A DNA stretch of 64,000 bases from Shinella sp. CPCC 101442. GTDB taxonomy: Bacteria; Pseudomonadota; Alphaproteobacteria; Rhizobiales; Rhizobiaceae. A program made the position numbers and the translations under genes. Shown here one piece after another: positions 45,260 through 54,176 of the stretch. Numbering within the stretch: the stretch's first letter is position 1; each line of letters starts with the position of its first letter. The notes under the pieces were generated by a model, which worked only from the letters and a program-made list of their open reading frames with translations, had not been told where the DNA came from and ran no database searches. The DNA lies in assembly GCF_024704725.1 (NCBI RefSeq), contig NZ_JALIQS010000010.1, forward strand, positions 62,001 to 126,000, given 5' to 3'.

Positions 45260-46045
45260 GTGGCTGTTTTCACCGAACTGCACGATGAAGATCGTGATGC
45301 CATCGCGGCCGCCTACGAGATGCATTCGTTGTCGTCCGTCATCGGTATTGCCGACGGCGATACGGAAACGACCTATCTTTTCCGCACCGGACAAGGCGAG
45401 TTCATCGTCACCCTGTTTGAAAACGGCGCCGAGCCATTGGATCTCGAACGTGCGTTCAAGACCATGGAGTTGCTCCAGGACAGGGGTGTTCCCTGCCCGA
45501 GGCCTGTACGAACAATAGAGGGGCAGGCTACCTTCAAGGCTGCGGGACGCCTTGTAGCGGTTGTCAGTTTCGTAAGCGGCTCGTCGACCGGCGATCCCAC
45601 TGCGGCAAAGTGCGAGAGCCTGGGGCGTGTCATGGCCCAGATCCACACGGTGCTCCGGAGAGGCCTTCACGGACGACCAGACATCTTGCCCACCGGCGCG
45701 GTTCACGGCGCACTCGTCCCGTCGAACGTTTTCTTCGTTGGTGACATGGTGAGCGGCGTTATCAATTTTCGCCTCCGCCACGACGATGCGCTGGTTTCGG
45801 AAATTGCCGAGGCTCTCGTCGACTGGACGATCCGCGCCAATGGCGAACTGGATCGGACCAAAGCGCGATCGATGCTGAAAGGATATCAGAGCGTCAGGGC
45901 GTTGACGGGTGCCGAAAGGGCAGCGCTTCCCGGTTTTGTGATGGCGTCCGCCGCCCGGCGCTATGCAAACAGGGCGGAGAAGGCTTGCCTGCCGACAATC
46001 GCCATGCTTACGTTTTCGTCAGTGACCCCCGACATTCTCGACTGA
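45260..46045 (+). CDS. Homoserine kinase II-like phosphotransferase, probably inactive
   Basis: A 261-residue relative of the rhizobial ThrB homoserine kinase (APH fold); compare MAVFTELHDEDRDAI, FIVTLFENGAEPLDLERAFKTMELLQDRGVPCPRPVRT and SNVFFVGDMVSGVINF. ThrB proteins are about 320 residues, so a central part is shortened. The catalytic loop, normally HGDxxxxN, reads HGALVPSN (149-156), and the metal-binding Asp of the IDF motif is Asn (INF, 168-170). Both changes should abolish kinase chemistry. It may bind homoserine as a sensor or chaperone, or be decaying. It sits between the dapA-like gene and the AsnC gene. Confidence 0.8.
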   Translation: MAVFTELHDEDRDAIAAAYEMHSLSSVIGIADGDTETTYLFRTGQGEFIVTLFENGAEPLDLERAFKTMELLQDRGVPCPRPVRTIEGQATFKAAGRLVAVVSFVSGSSTGDPTAAKCESLGRVMAQIHTVLRRGLHGRPDILPTGAVHGALVPSNVFFVGDMVSGVINFRLRHDDALVSEIAEALVDWTIRANGELDRTKARSMLKGYQSVRALTGAERAALPGFVMASAARRYANRAEKACLPTIAMLTFSSVTPDILD

Positions 46046-46065
46046 TTGGCAGCTAAACCCCATCC

Positions 46066-46509
46066 ATGAAATATCTTCTTGACCGAACCGACGAACAGAT
46101 ACTCAGCGAACTGAAATCCAATGCGCGCATTTCGCATGCCGAGCTTTCCGCGAAGGTCAACCTGTCGAGAAATGCAGTCCGCGTTCGCATCGAGCGCTTG
46201 GAGCGAGAAGGCTTTATCAAGGGCTATACGATCGTTACCGGCGAAGGCGGCAGCAAGCAGCACGTCACCGTGGCTTTGATGTTCGTCTATCGGCATGACC
46301 GTATGCGCGGCAGCGACGTCATTCAGGCGCTGCGAAAAATCCCGGAAGTGGTTGCGTGCGACGTGATGACGGGAGATTTCGACCTTCTGGTGCGCGTCGA
46401 ATCCTCCGAAGCCGACCGTATTCGCCAGATATGGCAGCAGATCGCCGAAATGCCCGGCGTGCGCGATACGCTCACGGCCTTTGCGCTCTCATCGGTCATC
46501 CGGAAATAG
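46066..46509 (+). CDS. Lrp/AsnC family transcriptional regulator
   Basis: A 147-residue regulator with an N-terminal helix-turn-helix (ILSELKSNARISHAELSAKVNLSRNAVRVRIERLEREGFIKGY, about residues 12-54) and a C-terminal RAM effector-binding domain (about 65-140, VACDVMTGDFDLLVRVES). It is 20 bases after the kinase-like gene and ends the cluster. It likely senses an amino acid, perhaps homoserine, threonine or aspartate, and controls the divergent promoter region at 41309-41705. A hairpin terminator follows. Confidence 0.92.
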   Translation: MKYLLDRTDEQILSELKSNARISHAELSAKVNLSRNAVRVRIERLEREGFIKGYTIVTGEGGSKQHVTVALMFVYRHDRMRGSDVIQALRKIPEVVACDVMTGDFDLLVRVESSEADRIRQIWQQIAEMPGVRDTLTAFALSSVIRK

Positions 46510-46544
46510 ACGAGCTTGGCGGCTCGGCCATGATGGAAACTGAA

Positions 46545-46566
46545 AAGGCGCCCTGCGGGGCGCCTT
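46545..46566 (+). terminator. Terminator-like hairpin after the AsnC gene
   Basis: AAGGCGCCC-TGCG-GGGCGCCTT has a perfect nine-base stem and a four-base loop, preceded by AA and followed by a weak T-poor tail. Its place after the last plus-strand gene of the cluster supports a terminator. Confidence 0.65.
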
Positions 46567-46727
46567 GTGCGTTCAGCCTGTGCTGTGTGGAGTTGAAACC
46601 GCATTCCTGGCCATGCGGCTTTTCGCTGAGACATTGGTATTGCCCGCCGGGTCCGTGCCGGCGATGAGGACTACAAGTCGGGGCTTGAAACCGGCGCCTT
46701 TTCTAAAACCGCAGTCGCCATCATAAC

Positions 46728-47611
46728 TCACCCCATGCGCTCGGAAGCATACGAGCCCGGGCTCGGCGGGAAGACGATCGTCTTGTTGCCGTTCATGAAG
46801 GTGCGGTGGTGGATGTGGGCATGCACGGCGCGCGCCAGAACCTGGCTCTCCACGTCCCGGCCGATCGATACATAGTCCTCCGCCGATTGCGCATGCGTGA
46901 TGCGCGCAACGTCCTGCTCGATGATCGGACCCTCGTCGAGGTCCTCCGTCACATAGTGCGCCGTCGCCCCGATCAGCTTCACGCCGCGCTCGAACGCCTG
47001 CTTGTACGGGTTGGCCCCCTTGAACGACGGCAGGAACGAGTGGTGGATGTTGATGATCCGCCCCGACATCTTCTTGCACACCGCATCCGACAGAACCTGC
47101 ATGTAGCGGGCGAGCACGATCAGTTCGGCGCCGGACTGTTCCACCACCTCCATCAGGCGCGCTTCGGCCTGCGGCTTGTTCTCCTTCGTCACCTTGATGT
47201 GGTGGAAGGGGATGTCGTGGTTGACGATGACCTTCTGGTAGTCGAAGTGGTTCGACACGACGCCGACGATGTCGATCGGCAGCGCGCCGATCTTCCAGCG
47301 GTAGAGCAGGTCGTTCAGGCAATGACCGAAGCGCGACACCATCAGCAGCACCTTCATGCGCTCATCGCTGTCGTTGAAGCGGTGGGTCATGGCAAACTTT
47401 TCGCGACCGGGGCGAAGCCGACCTTGATGTCCTCCTCCGATACGCCTTCCTGGCTGAGAAAGGTGAGACGCATGAAGAACAGGCCGGTTTCGAGATCGTC
47501 GAACTGCGACGAATCCGAGATGTAACACCCCTTTTCGGCGAGGTAGCCGGTGATCGCGGCGACGATGCCGCGGGTTGATTGGCAGGATACGGTCAGGACG
47601 TGGCTTTTCAT
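46728..47611 (-). pseudogene. purU: Formyltetrahydrofolate deformylase, frameshifted
   Basis: PurU hydrolyses 10-formyl-THF to formate and THF. The N-terminal ACT domain (MKSHVLTVSCQSTRGIVAAITGYLAEKG) is read in one frame from 47611 and stops at 47387. The formyltransferase domain continues in a second frame (ERMKVLLMVSRFGHCLNDLLYRWKIG, IINIHHSFLPSFKGANPYKQAFERGVKLIGATAHYVTEDLDEGPIIEQD). A single missing base near 47401-47405 explains it: one more C there would give GFAPVAEKFAMTHRF. Everything else is intact, so this is either a recent mutation or a sequencing error. It follows the betaine transporter genes on the same strand and would handle C1 units from demethylation. Confidence 0.85.
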
Positions 47612-47640
47612 CGGTTCTTTATCTCTTGGATGTCTTATCC

Positions 47641-48786
47641 TCAGGCCTTGCGTACCGAGCGCGCCAGCGCCTTGAAGGCCATTTCACGCGTCAGCATGCC
47701 CGTCGCCGCGCCGCCCTCCGTCACCACGATTGCGTCATGCGCGGCGAGCAGCGGGAAACACTGGCCGATGGCGGCACCGGCATCGACGGAGGCCACCGAG
47801 ATCGCCTCGCCCGTCGCTCCGCGCGCGAGAAGGCGTGGTCCGACACCATTGGTGACGACGACGCCCGGATGCTCCCGCAACAGCGCAGCCGACCGTTCCG
47901 GGGTCGCCTCAGTACTCGTCAGGACCGGAACCTTCGTGAAGGCCTCATGGGCATACATCGCCCGCGACAGATCGACCTTGCGCACGAAGCGCTCGACATA
48001 ATCGTCGGCCGGACGGAACAGGATCTCCTCGCCCGTACCGACCTGGCGCAACTCGCCGTCCTTCAGGATTGCGATGCGGTCGCCGAGATGCAGCGCCTCA
48101 TCGAGGTCGTGGGTGATGAAGATGATCGTCTTCTTCAGGCGTGCCTGGATGTCCTTCAGCTGTTCCTGCATGTCGCTCTTGATCAGCGGGTCGAGCGCGC
48201 TGAAGGCCTCGTCCATCAAGAGCACGTCCGCCTTGGTGGCAAGCGCCCGGGCGAGGCCGACGCGCTGCTGCATGCCGCCTGAAAGCTGTCGCGGGAAGCG
48301 GTTCTCGAAGCCCTTGAGCCCGACGAGTTCCAGCTGTTCCATGCCGAGTGCTACCGCTTCGCGGCGGTTCATGCCCTGCAGGATCGGCCCGCAGATGGTG
48401 TTTTCCAGCACCGTCTGGTGCGGCAGCAGGCCGAAACGCTGGAACACCATGGAAATACCGTTGCGCCGGAAAGCCAGAAGCTCTCCGGCATTCATCTCCA
48501 TGATGTTGCGGCCATCGATCAGGATGCGGCCGGCGGTGGGCTCGATCAGCCGGTTGAAGTGGCGGATCAGGGTCGATTTCCCCGACCCCGACAGCCCCAT
48601 GATGACGAAGGTCTCGCCATTGTGGATCGAGAAGTCGATGTCCTTGAGACCGACGACACAACCGGTCTTCTGCAGCACCTCGGTCTTCTGCGCCCCGGCG
48701 CGCAGCTCGGCGATCGCATCGTCCGGGCGGTCGCCAAAAATCTTGTAGACCTTGTCGACCTGGATTTTCACGTCGGAAGCGGTCAC
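47641..48786 (-). CDS. Glycine betaine/proline-type ABC transporter ATP-binding protein
   Basis: A 381-residue ProV/ChoV/OpuAA-type ATPase. It has Walker A GLSGSGKST near residue 65, the RRNGISMVFQRFGLLPHQTVLEN Q-loop region, signature LSGGMQQRVGLARAL and VLLMDEAFSALDP. A C-terminal domain of about 100 residues is CBS-like and may regulate transport. The GTG start follows GAGTGAGG and comes five bases after the permease stop; a longer frame to 48831 runs into the permease gene. It powers uptake of a quaternary amine or similar betaine. Confidence 0.92.
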   Translation of the reverse strand: MTASDVKIQVDKVYKIFGDRPDDAIAELRAGAQKTEVLQKTGCVVGLKDIDFSIHNGETFVIMGLSGSGKSTLIRHFNRLIEPTAGRILIDGRNIMEMNAGELLAFRRNGISMVFQRFGLLPHQTVLENTICGPILQGMNRREAVALGMEQLELVGLKGFENRFPRQLSGGMQQRVGLARALATKADVLLMDEAFSALDPLIKSDMQEQLKDIQARLKKTIIFITHDLDEALHLGDRIAILKDGELRQVGTGEEILFRPADDYVERFVRKVDLSRAMYAHEAFTKVPVLTSTEATPERSAALLREHPGVVVTNGVGPRLLARGATGEAISVASVDAGAAIGQCFPLLAAHDAIVVTEGGAATGMLTREMAFKALARSVRKA

Positions 48787-48790
48787 GGCC

Positions 48791-49663
48791 TCACTCTCCG
48801 CTGGCAAGATGTTTCTGGGCGCGCCGTCCATAGGATTGGGCGATGCGGTCGAAGATCACGGCGAGGAAGACGATGGCGATGCCGGCGATGAGGCCACGGC
48901 TGACTTCCAGCCGCTGGATGCCCTGCAACACCTGATAGCCGAGGCCGCCAGCGCCGATCATCGAGGCGATGACCACCATGGAGAGCGCCATCATCGTCGT
49001 CTGGTTGATGCCGGCCATGATGGTCGGCAAGGCGAGCGGGATCTGCACCTTGAAGAGCTTTTGCCGGGGCGTCGCGCCAAAGGCGGTGATCGCCTCGACC
49101 ACTTCGCTATCGACCTGGCGGATACCGAGATCGGTGAGCCGGATGACCGGCGGAATGGCGAAGAACACGGTGGCGAGGATAGCCGGGATCTTTCCAGGGC
49201 CGAACAGCATGACGAAGGGGATGAGATAGACGAAGATCGGCAGTGTCTGCATGATGTCGAGCAGCGGCAGCGCCATCGAGCGCAGCCCGTCCCAGCGCGC
49301 CATTGCGATGCCGAGCGGAATGCCCACCACGACGGCCACCACGGTCGCGGCCAGCATGAGCGCGACGGTCGCCATGGCGTCGTTCCACAGGCCCAGCGCA
49401 CCGATGAAGACGAGCATGATCGCAGCGCCTGCAGTCGCCTTCAGGCTGCGGGACGCGGAATAGGTCAAGGCGGCAATGGCGGCAATGGTGACGTACCAGG
49501 GCAGCCATTGCAGGAAGGTTTCCATGCCGCTGAGCAGCTTGAGCAGCGGCATCAGCAGCCGTTCGAACATATCGCCGTAGTTCGCCACGACCCAGCTGAA
49601 ACCGTCGTCGATGGCGAAGCGGAGACCGCGGGTATCGAAGAATTCTGGGAAATTGTCTGCCAC
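48791..49663 (-). CDS. Glycine betaine/proline-type ABC transporter permease
   Basis: A 290-residue ProW/ChoW-type permease. It has about six to seven membrane segments and the coupling loop EAITAFGATPRQKLFKVQIPLALPTIMAGINQ near residues 190-220. The N-terminal segment reads like ProW proteins (FSWVVANYGDMFERLL). It lies between the binding-protein gene, separated by a hairpin, and the ATPase gene. Together the three form a complete importer. Confidence 0.92.
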   Translation of the reverse strand: MADNFPEFFDTRGLRFAIDDGFSWVVANYGDMFERLLMPLLKLLSGMETFLQWLPWYVTIAAIAALTYSASRSLKATAGAAIMLVFIGALGLWNDAMATVALMLAATVVAVVVGIPLGIAMARWDGLRSMALPLLDIMQTLPIFVYLIPFVMLFGPGKIPAILATVFFAIPPVIRLTDLGIRQVDSEVVEAITAFGATPRQKLFKVQIPLALPTIMAGINQTTMMALSMVVIASMIGAGGLGYQVLQGIQRLEVSRGLIAGIAIVFLAVIFDRIAQSYGRRAQKHLASGE

Positions 49664-49736
49664 GGCACACGCCTTTCAGGATACATCTCTTGCCGGCCAC
49701 GACGCGGCGCGAACCATCGGCAAAGGAAGTTTGCAA

Positions 49737-49767
49737 GGACGGCGCAACCGGGGGGATTGCGCCGTCC
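49737..49767 (-). terminator. Hairpin between binding-protein and permease genes
   Basis: GGACGGCGCAA (49737-49747) pairs perfectly with TTGCGCCGTCC (49757-49767), loop nine bases. It lies just after the binding-protein stop on the minus strand. Such hairpins often protect the upstream mRNA and reduce read-through so that binding protein exceeds membrane subunits. Confidence 0.6.
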
Positions 49768-49781
49768 CCACAAGGTGGGCC

Positions 49782-50786
49782 TCAGAGCGAAGCCTTGACC
49801 TTCTCGGCGACATCGGCCGGGACCCACTTGGTCCAGATCGCCTCGTAGTTCTTGAAGAAATGCGTCGCGACCTCTTCCGGCGAGGCCTTGTTGTCGTCGC
49901 CCCAGGCCAGCACGTCGCTGATCTCGGCATTCGGCACCTGCATCTTCGACAGGAACTCGGCAACGGCGGGGGCCTTTTCCTTGAGGCTTGTCGTCGCTGC
50001 GACGGCGACTTCACCGACTGCCCAGCCGGTCAGTTCCGGCTTCTCGCATTTGGCATCGGTGAGGCAGGTGAACTTGGCCGCGTCATAGGCCGGCATCTCG
50101 AGCACCTTCAGCTTGTACTTGCCGATCACTTCTGTCGGCCCCCAGTACCAGCCGATGAAGGGTTTCTTGCGCGATACCTGACGGGCAATGGTGGCCTTCA
50201 GGTTGGCGCCGGAACCGGTCGGGTAGATCTCGTAGGTCTCTTCGAGGCCGAGCGCCTTGACGAGGTTGTTGGTGATGATCTCGCAGCCCCAGCCGGGTGG
50301 GCAGGCATAGAAGCGGCCCTTGCCGGCGTTCGACTCGTCCTCGAACACCTTCCAGTTGTCCTTGAGGTCGCTGACGGAGCGAATTTCGGGGTGCGCTTCG
50401 GCGACATAGTCCGGAATCCACCAGCCTTCCTGCCCGCCGCTCGCGAAAATATCGCCCGCCTTGTAGACGGTGCCTTTCGCCAGCATCTGGTCCCAGGTCG
50501 ATTTGACGGTGGAAACCCACAGTTCCGGCGCGATGTCCGGCTCGCCCTTGGCCAGCATGGAGGATGCAGTCGGCACCGTGTCGCCGGGCACGATCTGGAC
50601 AGTGCAGCCATAGCCTTCGACGAGGATCGCCTTGGTGACATAGGCGAGTGTGCCGGCGGAAAGCCAGGTCATTTCGGCGACGGTGATCGGGTCGGTCGTG
50701 CCGCATTCCGCTGCCTGGGCCGCGGTGCCGCCGAGAACCATGCAGGAAAGGCAAGCCCCCGCAAGAATGGATGTCTTGATCTTCAT
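49782..50786 (-). CDS. Glycine betaine/quaternary amine ABC transporter substrate-binding protein
   Basis: A 334-residue periplasmic ProX/OpuAC-type binding protein. The signal peptide is MKIKTSILAGACLSCMVLGGTAAQA. The mature part has aromatic-rich segments (EGWWIPDY, PFIGWYWGPTEV and CPPGWGCE) of the type that cage quaternary ammonium groups. AAGGGAACGGAC directly before the ATG supports this start; the frame is open 23 codons upstream. It is the first transporter gene in the operon. The ligand may be glycine betaine, proline betaine or an N-methylated heterocycle. Confidence 0.92.
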   Translation of the reverse strand: MKIKTSILAGACLSCMVLGGTAAQAAECGTTDPITVAEMTWLSAGTLAYVTKAILVEGYGCTVQIVPGDTVPTASSMLAKGEPDIAPELWVSTVKSTWDQMLAKGTVYKAGDIFASGGQEGWWIPDYVAEAHPEIRSVSDLKDNWKVFEDESNAGKGRFYACPPGWGCEIITNNLVKALGLEETYEIYPTGSGANLKATIARQVSRKKPFIGWYWGPTEVIGKYKLKVLEMPAYDAAKFTCLTDAKCEKPELTGWAVGEVAVAATTSLKEKAPAVAEFLSKMQVPNAEISDVLAWGDDNKASPEEVATHFFKNYEAIWTKWVPADVAEKVKASL

Positions 50787-50888
50787 GTCCGTTCCCTTTG
50801 TTGTGGTTGTGACAGTCTTGACGATTACGATGTCGAAAGCGGTCACTTTTATCAAACCGAAATAACTGATCCGGATTTCAGAAAAACT

Positions 50889-51893
50889 TTAGTGCAAGAA
50901 GGCTTCGATCCGTTCGATCAACGCGGCATCGACGGTCACGCCCTCCCGCTCCGTACGCTGCCGCGCAGCCTGCCGGCGGCCACCGGGAAGGCGGGCGCCG
51001 TCCTGCGCCGCAATGGCATCGATGAGGGCCGCGACCTGATGCGGGAAGCCTCCCGAAAAGGCCGATGGGTCGAGGGCGATGAAGCATTGGCCGGTCTTCG
51101 GCGGCCCGCCGGCCGAGCCGGAGAACGGGCTCGCATCCTTGCTGAGAACCGCCCCGGACAGGCAGGACGCGAGGATTTCGACGAGGAGGCCGGCGCCGAA
51201 CCCCTTGTGGCCGCCAGCCGGCAGCATGGATCCTTTCAGCGCCTCGGCGGGATCGAGCGTCGGCTTGCCCGCCGCGTCGAGCGCCCAGCCGGGTTCGATG
51301 GCGCGCCCCTCGCGCGAACGCAACAGGATTTCCGATTTTGCCACCACGCTTGCCGACTGATCGAGCACGAGCGCTGCCTCGCCCTCCCCGTCCGGAACGC
51401 CCAAAGCGAACGGATTGGTGCCGATGACCGGCACGCGGCCTCCGGGCGGAGCGATGGAGGCCGGCGCATGGGTGGTGCAAAGGCCGAGCAGACCGGCCTC
51501 GGCGATGCGCCCGGCGTGATGGCCGAGCACGCCGCAATTATAGGAGTTGAACACCGTCATCGCGGCGACACCGTTTTTTCGCGCGGCGGCGATGAAACGA
51601 TCCCAGCCGGCATCGATTGCCGGATGCGCAAAGCCTGTCGCCGCATCGACGGTGACGGCGCCGGGGCGCGGCTCAGATACCAACGGCCGCGCCACGCCAT
51701 CGACCTTGCCGCAGCGCACATGCTCCGCATAGATCGGCACGTAGAGCAGGCCATGACTGCGAATGCCGTCGCGCTCCGCCAGCATCGTCGAGCGCGCGAC
51801 GGCGGCAGCGTTGGCCTCGCTGGCTCCTGCAGCCATCAGGGCACGCAGGCACAGGTGCTCGACCGCGGCGAGCGTCATCATCCGTTCCGTCAT
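50889..51893 (-). CDS. Ldh/DpkA-family NAD(P)H-dependent oxidoreductase
   Basis: A 334-residue member of the malate/L-lactate dehydrogenase (Ldh_2) family, which also includes the piperideine-2-carboxylate/pyrroline-2-carboxylate reductase DpkA. It shows RDGIRSHGLLYVPIYAEHV, VTVDAATGFAHPAID, PPGGRVPVIGTNPFALGVPDGEG, GSMLPAGGHKGFGAGLLVEIL. The ATG start has GAGGA seven bases upstream. Cyclic imino acids or a 2-keto acid are likely substrates. It lies 102 bases upstream of the transporter genes in the operon and after the DUF3726 gene. Confidence 0.9.
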   Translation of the reverse strand: MTERMMTLAAVEHLCLRALMAAGASEANAAAVARSTMLAERDGIRSHGLLYVPIYAEHVRCGKVDGVARPLVSEPRPGAVTVDAATGFAHPAIDAGWDRFIAAARKNGVAAMTVFNSYNCGVLGHHAGRIAEAGLLGLCTTHAPASIAPPGGRVPVIGTNPFALGVPDGEGEAALVLDQSASVVAKSEILLRSREGRAIEPGWALDAAGKPTLDPAEALKGSMLPAGGHKGFGAGLLVEILASCLSGAVLSKDASPFSGSAGGPPKTGQCFIALDPSAFSGGFPHQVAALIDAIAAQDGARLPGGRRQAARQRTEREGVTVDAALIERIEAFLH

Positions 51894-51903
51894 GGGAATA
51901 TCC

Positions 51904-52485
51904 TCAATCGTTATCGGTGGTACCGGCGCCGGCGCCTTGGGTGCGCGACAGTTCGGAGGCCGGCACATAGGTCCTTGCCGCCAGCGCCAGCGCTGCCGCA
52001 TAGGCCTTGGCGTCGGTCGCCGCCGGGCGTGGTGCGCCAAGAAACTCAGTCGCAGCGTCCTCGCCCGGCAGGCGACGCAGGACCGCCACCGAGGGTATCG
52101 GGCCAGTGGCATCGCTCAGCCGCGCAAGCGGAACGACATCACCGTCTCCCCGATCCAGGGCAATACCGAGCCCCATATCCAGTGCTGCGGTGCCCCCCAG
52201 GCCGAGTATCAGCAAACCGGAGGCCCGATCCGGCAACGGGACCACATTCACCGCGGCGCTGCACAGCGCATCGACCGCCGCCAGAGCATCGAAAATGGAC
52301 TGGGGAGGCTCAACTCCCTCGGCAAACGCCTCGACAACGGTCCCGATGGCATCGACGCCGCGCGCCGACAACCAGACGGCCGCAAGGCCGATATCCTCCG
52401 CGACGCCATGGGGAAGGCCCGCGCCGTTTGCCGCCTTGCGGGTCACGGATTGCACTTCGTTGTAGGAAAGAAGGATCGTCGTCAT
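51904..52485 (-). CDS. DUF3726 domain-containing protein
   Basis: A 193-residue soluble protein of unknown function. It begins MTTILLSYNEVQSVTRKAANGAGLPHGVAEDIGLAAVWLSARGVD, which I recognise as the DUF3726 opening. No signal or membrane segment. It lies 10 bases before the Ldh-family gene, and its start overlaps the stop of the 564-residue protein gene. Its fixed place next to Ldh-type genes suggests a subunit or chaperone role for that reductase; this is inference. Confidence 0.82.
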   Translation of the reverse strand: MTTILLSYNEVQSVTRKAANGAGLPHGVAEDIGLAAVWLSARGVDAIGTVVEAFAEGVEPPQSIFDALAAVDALCSAAVNVVPLPDRASGLLILGLGGTAALDMGLGIALDRGDGDVVPLARLSDATGPIPSVAVLRRLPGEDAATEFLGAPRPAATDAKAYAAALALAARTYVPASELSRTQGAGAGTTDND

Positions 52486-54176
52486 GACAGCACCGGAAGC
52501 CAGCAGTCGTCGGTTTCGCCGGCTCTGATCTCGCCGGCCGTCGGCGCGCCTTGAAAGAGCGTGATGCGGGTCCAGCGGTCCGAACGCGGATCGAACTTCG
52601 ATGCGCCGAAGAAAGCGAGCTTGCAGCGCAGCATGTCGATCGGCAGGCATCGGTCCGAGAGCAGGTTGTCGCGGATTTCCGCATAGGGCGCGGCAGCCGT
52701 CGTCTGGATGCGGCGAACCGCATGACGATGCTGCGGGAAACGCGCGAGGAAGGTGGCGACGGTCTGCGCTCCCTTGTTATCCCCAAGGTCGGCAGCAAGT
52801 CGCTGCACCTGCCGGGCGATATCGAGCGGCGATTCCAGTTCCGCGCCCGGCTCGGCGGTGCGTCGGCCGAGCCGGGGCTCCAGCTTTTCCTCCGAAACAT
52901 ACCAGAACTGCACAGTTTCGGCCGGCGCGTCAAAGGCGATCGCCATGGCCCAGGCATAGTGGTCACGAAGGAGCCCGCCGAGGGACGCAAGGCTCATGCC
53001 CGGTTGAAGCGCCCCTTCCCGCGTGGCCGCCATGCTGTCGGCGAGGTCGTCGTTGTCAGCGCCGGCCAATTCGATGGCAAGCGCGGCAAGCAACTCCTGG
53101 AAGTCCAGGGACATGGATTGCGAGCGGTCGAGGAGCGTCGCGACCGGGTATGGAATGGTGAGCAATTTCGCAGGGTCGATCCACCCTTCGGCCTCTGCCC
53201 ACTCCCCGCGAAGGCGCTGGATGCGCGGCATCAGGGCATTGTCGCCGACCGACCATTGATCGAGATGCAGAGCCGCCTGCCGCCAGAGATCGGCCAGCCG
53301 CTTCAGCGCCGGCATCGGCAAATGCGGCGTCGCCCGCACGCGCGCCAAGGCAGTTTCGCGCGCAAGGACCCAGTTGTTCAAGAGCACCGGGTGGTTGGCC
53401 AGGAACGGCGCCATGCCGAGGCCGGTGGAATTGCCGACCCCGATATGGCGGCGCAGGTCCGGCGCGAGCGGCACGAAGGTTTCTGGCGCACGGCGCCGGG
53501 CGACGTGCTCGACGAGGTCGTGAGAGAATTCGCGGATCAGCCAGACCGTCAGCATTTCCGCCTGAAAGGGGCCGTCCAGTCCCTCGCGTTCCGCCAGCAC
53601 GAAACGATCGGCGATGCCGAACTTGCCGTTGCCGTAGACGGCCGTGGTGCGCAGCAGGTAGCCGACCTCGCCGAGGCGCTGCCGATCCGGCTGGCGGCCC
53701 TGCGCGAGGCTGTCGGCAACATGCTCGAAGAAGCGGACAGACTTGTTGGCGCGGCTCAGCACCAGGTCGCGCGGACCAAACCGGCCCGCTTCCTGCCGTG
53801 GTGCATTCTCCCGCAGCCGGTCGATCTCGCTGGCATCGGGAATGCCGTCATAGAGCACGTAGCTCGTATCCCAGGCCTCGGCGATCACGCGGTCCGAGCG
53901 CTGGTCATCGGGAAGTGGGCAGGAGAAGGCGACGAGGCTGTAATCGTGCCCAGCCAGATTGAGCGTATAGACCGCATCGCCGAACCCCTCGTCGTCCATG
54001 CTCCAGACCGGTCGGTGCACGGTAACGCCGCTTGCGGCGAGCCGGCGGATCAGGCTGCGCAGGAAGCTGAGCCGCGTGGGGAACGAAGCGCCCATGCGCT
54101 GCAGGCGCATGACGACATCCGGCGATCGCAGCGCCAGCGCCGGTTTTGTCGAGAGATCGAGGGCCGTTTCGATCAT
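52482..54176 (-). CDS. Uncharacterised 564-residue protein of betaine-type operon
   Basis: A soluble protein with no signal peptide, membrane segment or cofactor motif that I recognise. It has many conserved-looking Arg, Trp and Tyr residues, for example RPVWSMDDEGFGDAVYTL, AEAWDTSYVLYDG, RDLVLSRANKSVRFFEHVADSLAQG and GVGNSTGLGMAPFLANHPVLLNNWV. It overlaps the dipeptidase-like gene and the DUF3726 gene by four bases each, so translation of the three is coupled. A catabolic enzyme acting on the imported compound or its product is the likely role. Confidence 0.8.
   Translation of the reverse strand: MIETALDLSTKPALALRSPDVVMRLQRMGASFPTRLSFLRSLIRRLAASGVTVHRPVWSMDDEGFGDAVYTLNLAGHDYSLVAFSCPLPDDQRSDRVIAEAWDTSYVLYDGIPDASEIDRLRENAPRQEAGRFGPRDLVLSRANKSVRFFEHVADSLAQGRQPDRQRLGEVGYLLRTTAVYGNGKFGIADRFVLAEREGLDGPFQAEMLTVWLIREFSHDLVEHVARRRAPETFVPLAPDLRRHIGVGNSTGLGMAPFLANHPVLLNNWVLARETALARVRATPHLPMPALKRLADLWRQAALHLDQWSVGDNALMPRIQRLRGEWAEAEGWIDPAKLLTIPYPVATLLDRSQSMSLDFQELLAALAIELAGADNDDLADSMAATREGALQPGMSLASLGGLLRDHYAWAMAIAFDAPAETVQFWYVSEEKLEPRLGRRTAEPGAELESPLDIARQVQRLAADLGDNKGAQTVATFLARFPQHRHAVRRIQTTAAAPYAEIRDNLLSDRCLPIDMLRCKLAFFGASKFDPRSDRWTRITLFQGAPTAGEIRAGETDDCWLPVLS

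Noticed and set aside
47387-47611. Separate 74-residue ACT-domain protein
   Set aside because: Sequence continues exactly into the PurU catalytic domain in the next frame, so a frameshifted purU explains it better.
49611-52487. 958-codon plus-strand open frame
   Set aside because: Runs opposite the permease, binding-protein, Ldh and DUF3726 genes, all of which have strong family motifs; length reflects GC bias.
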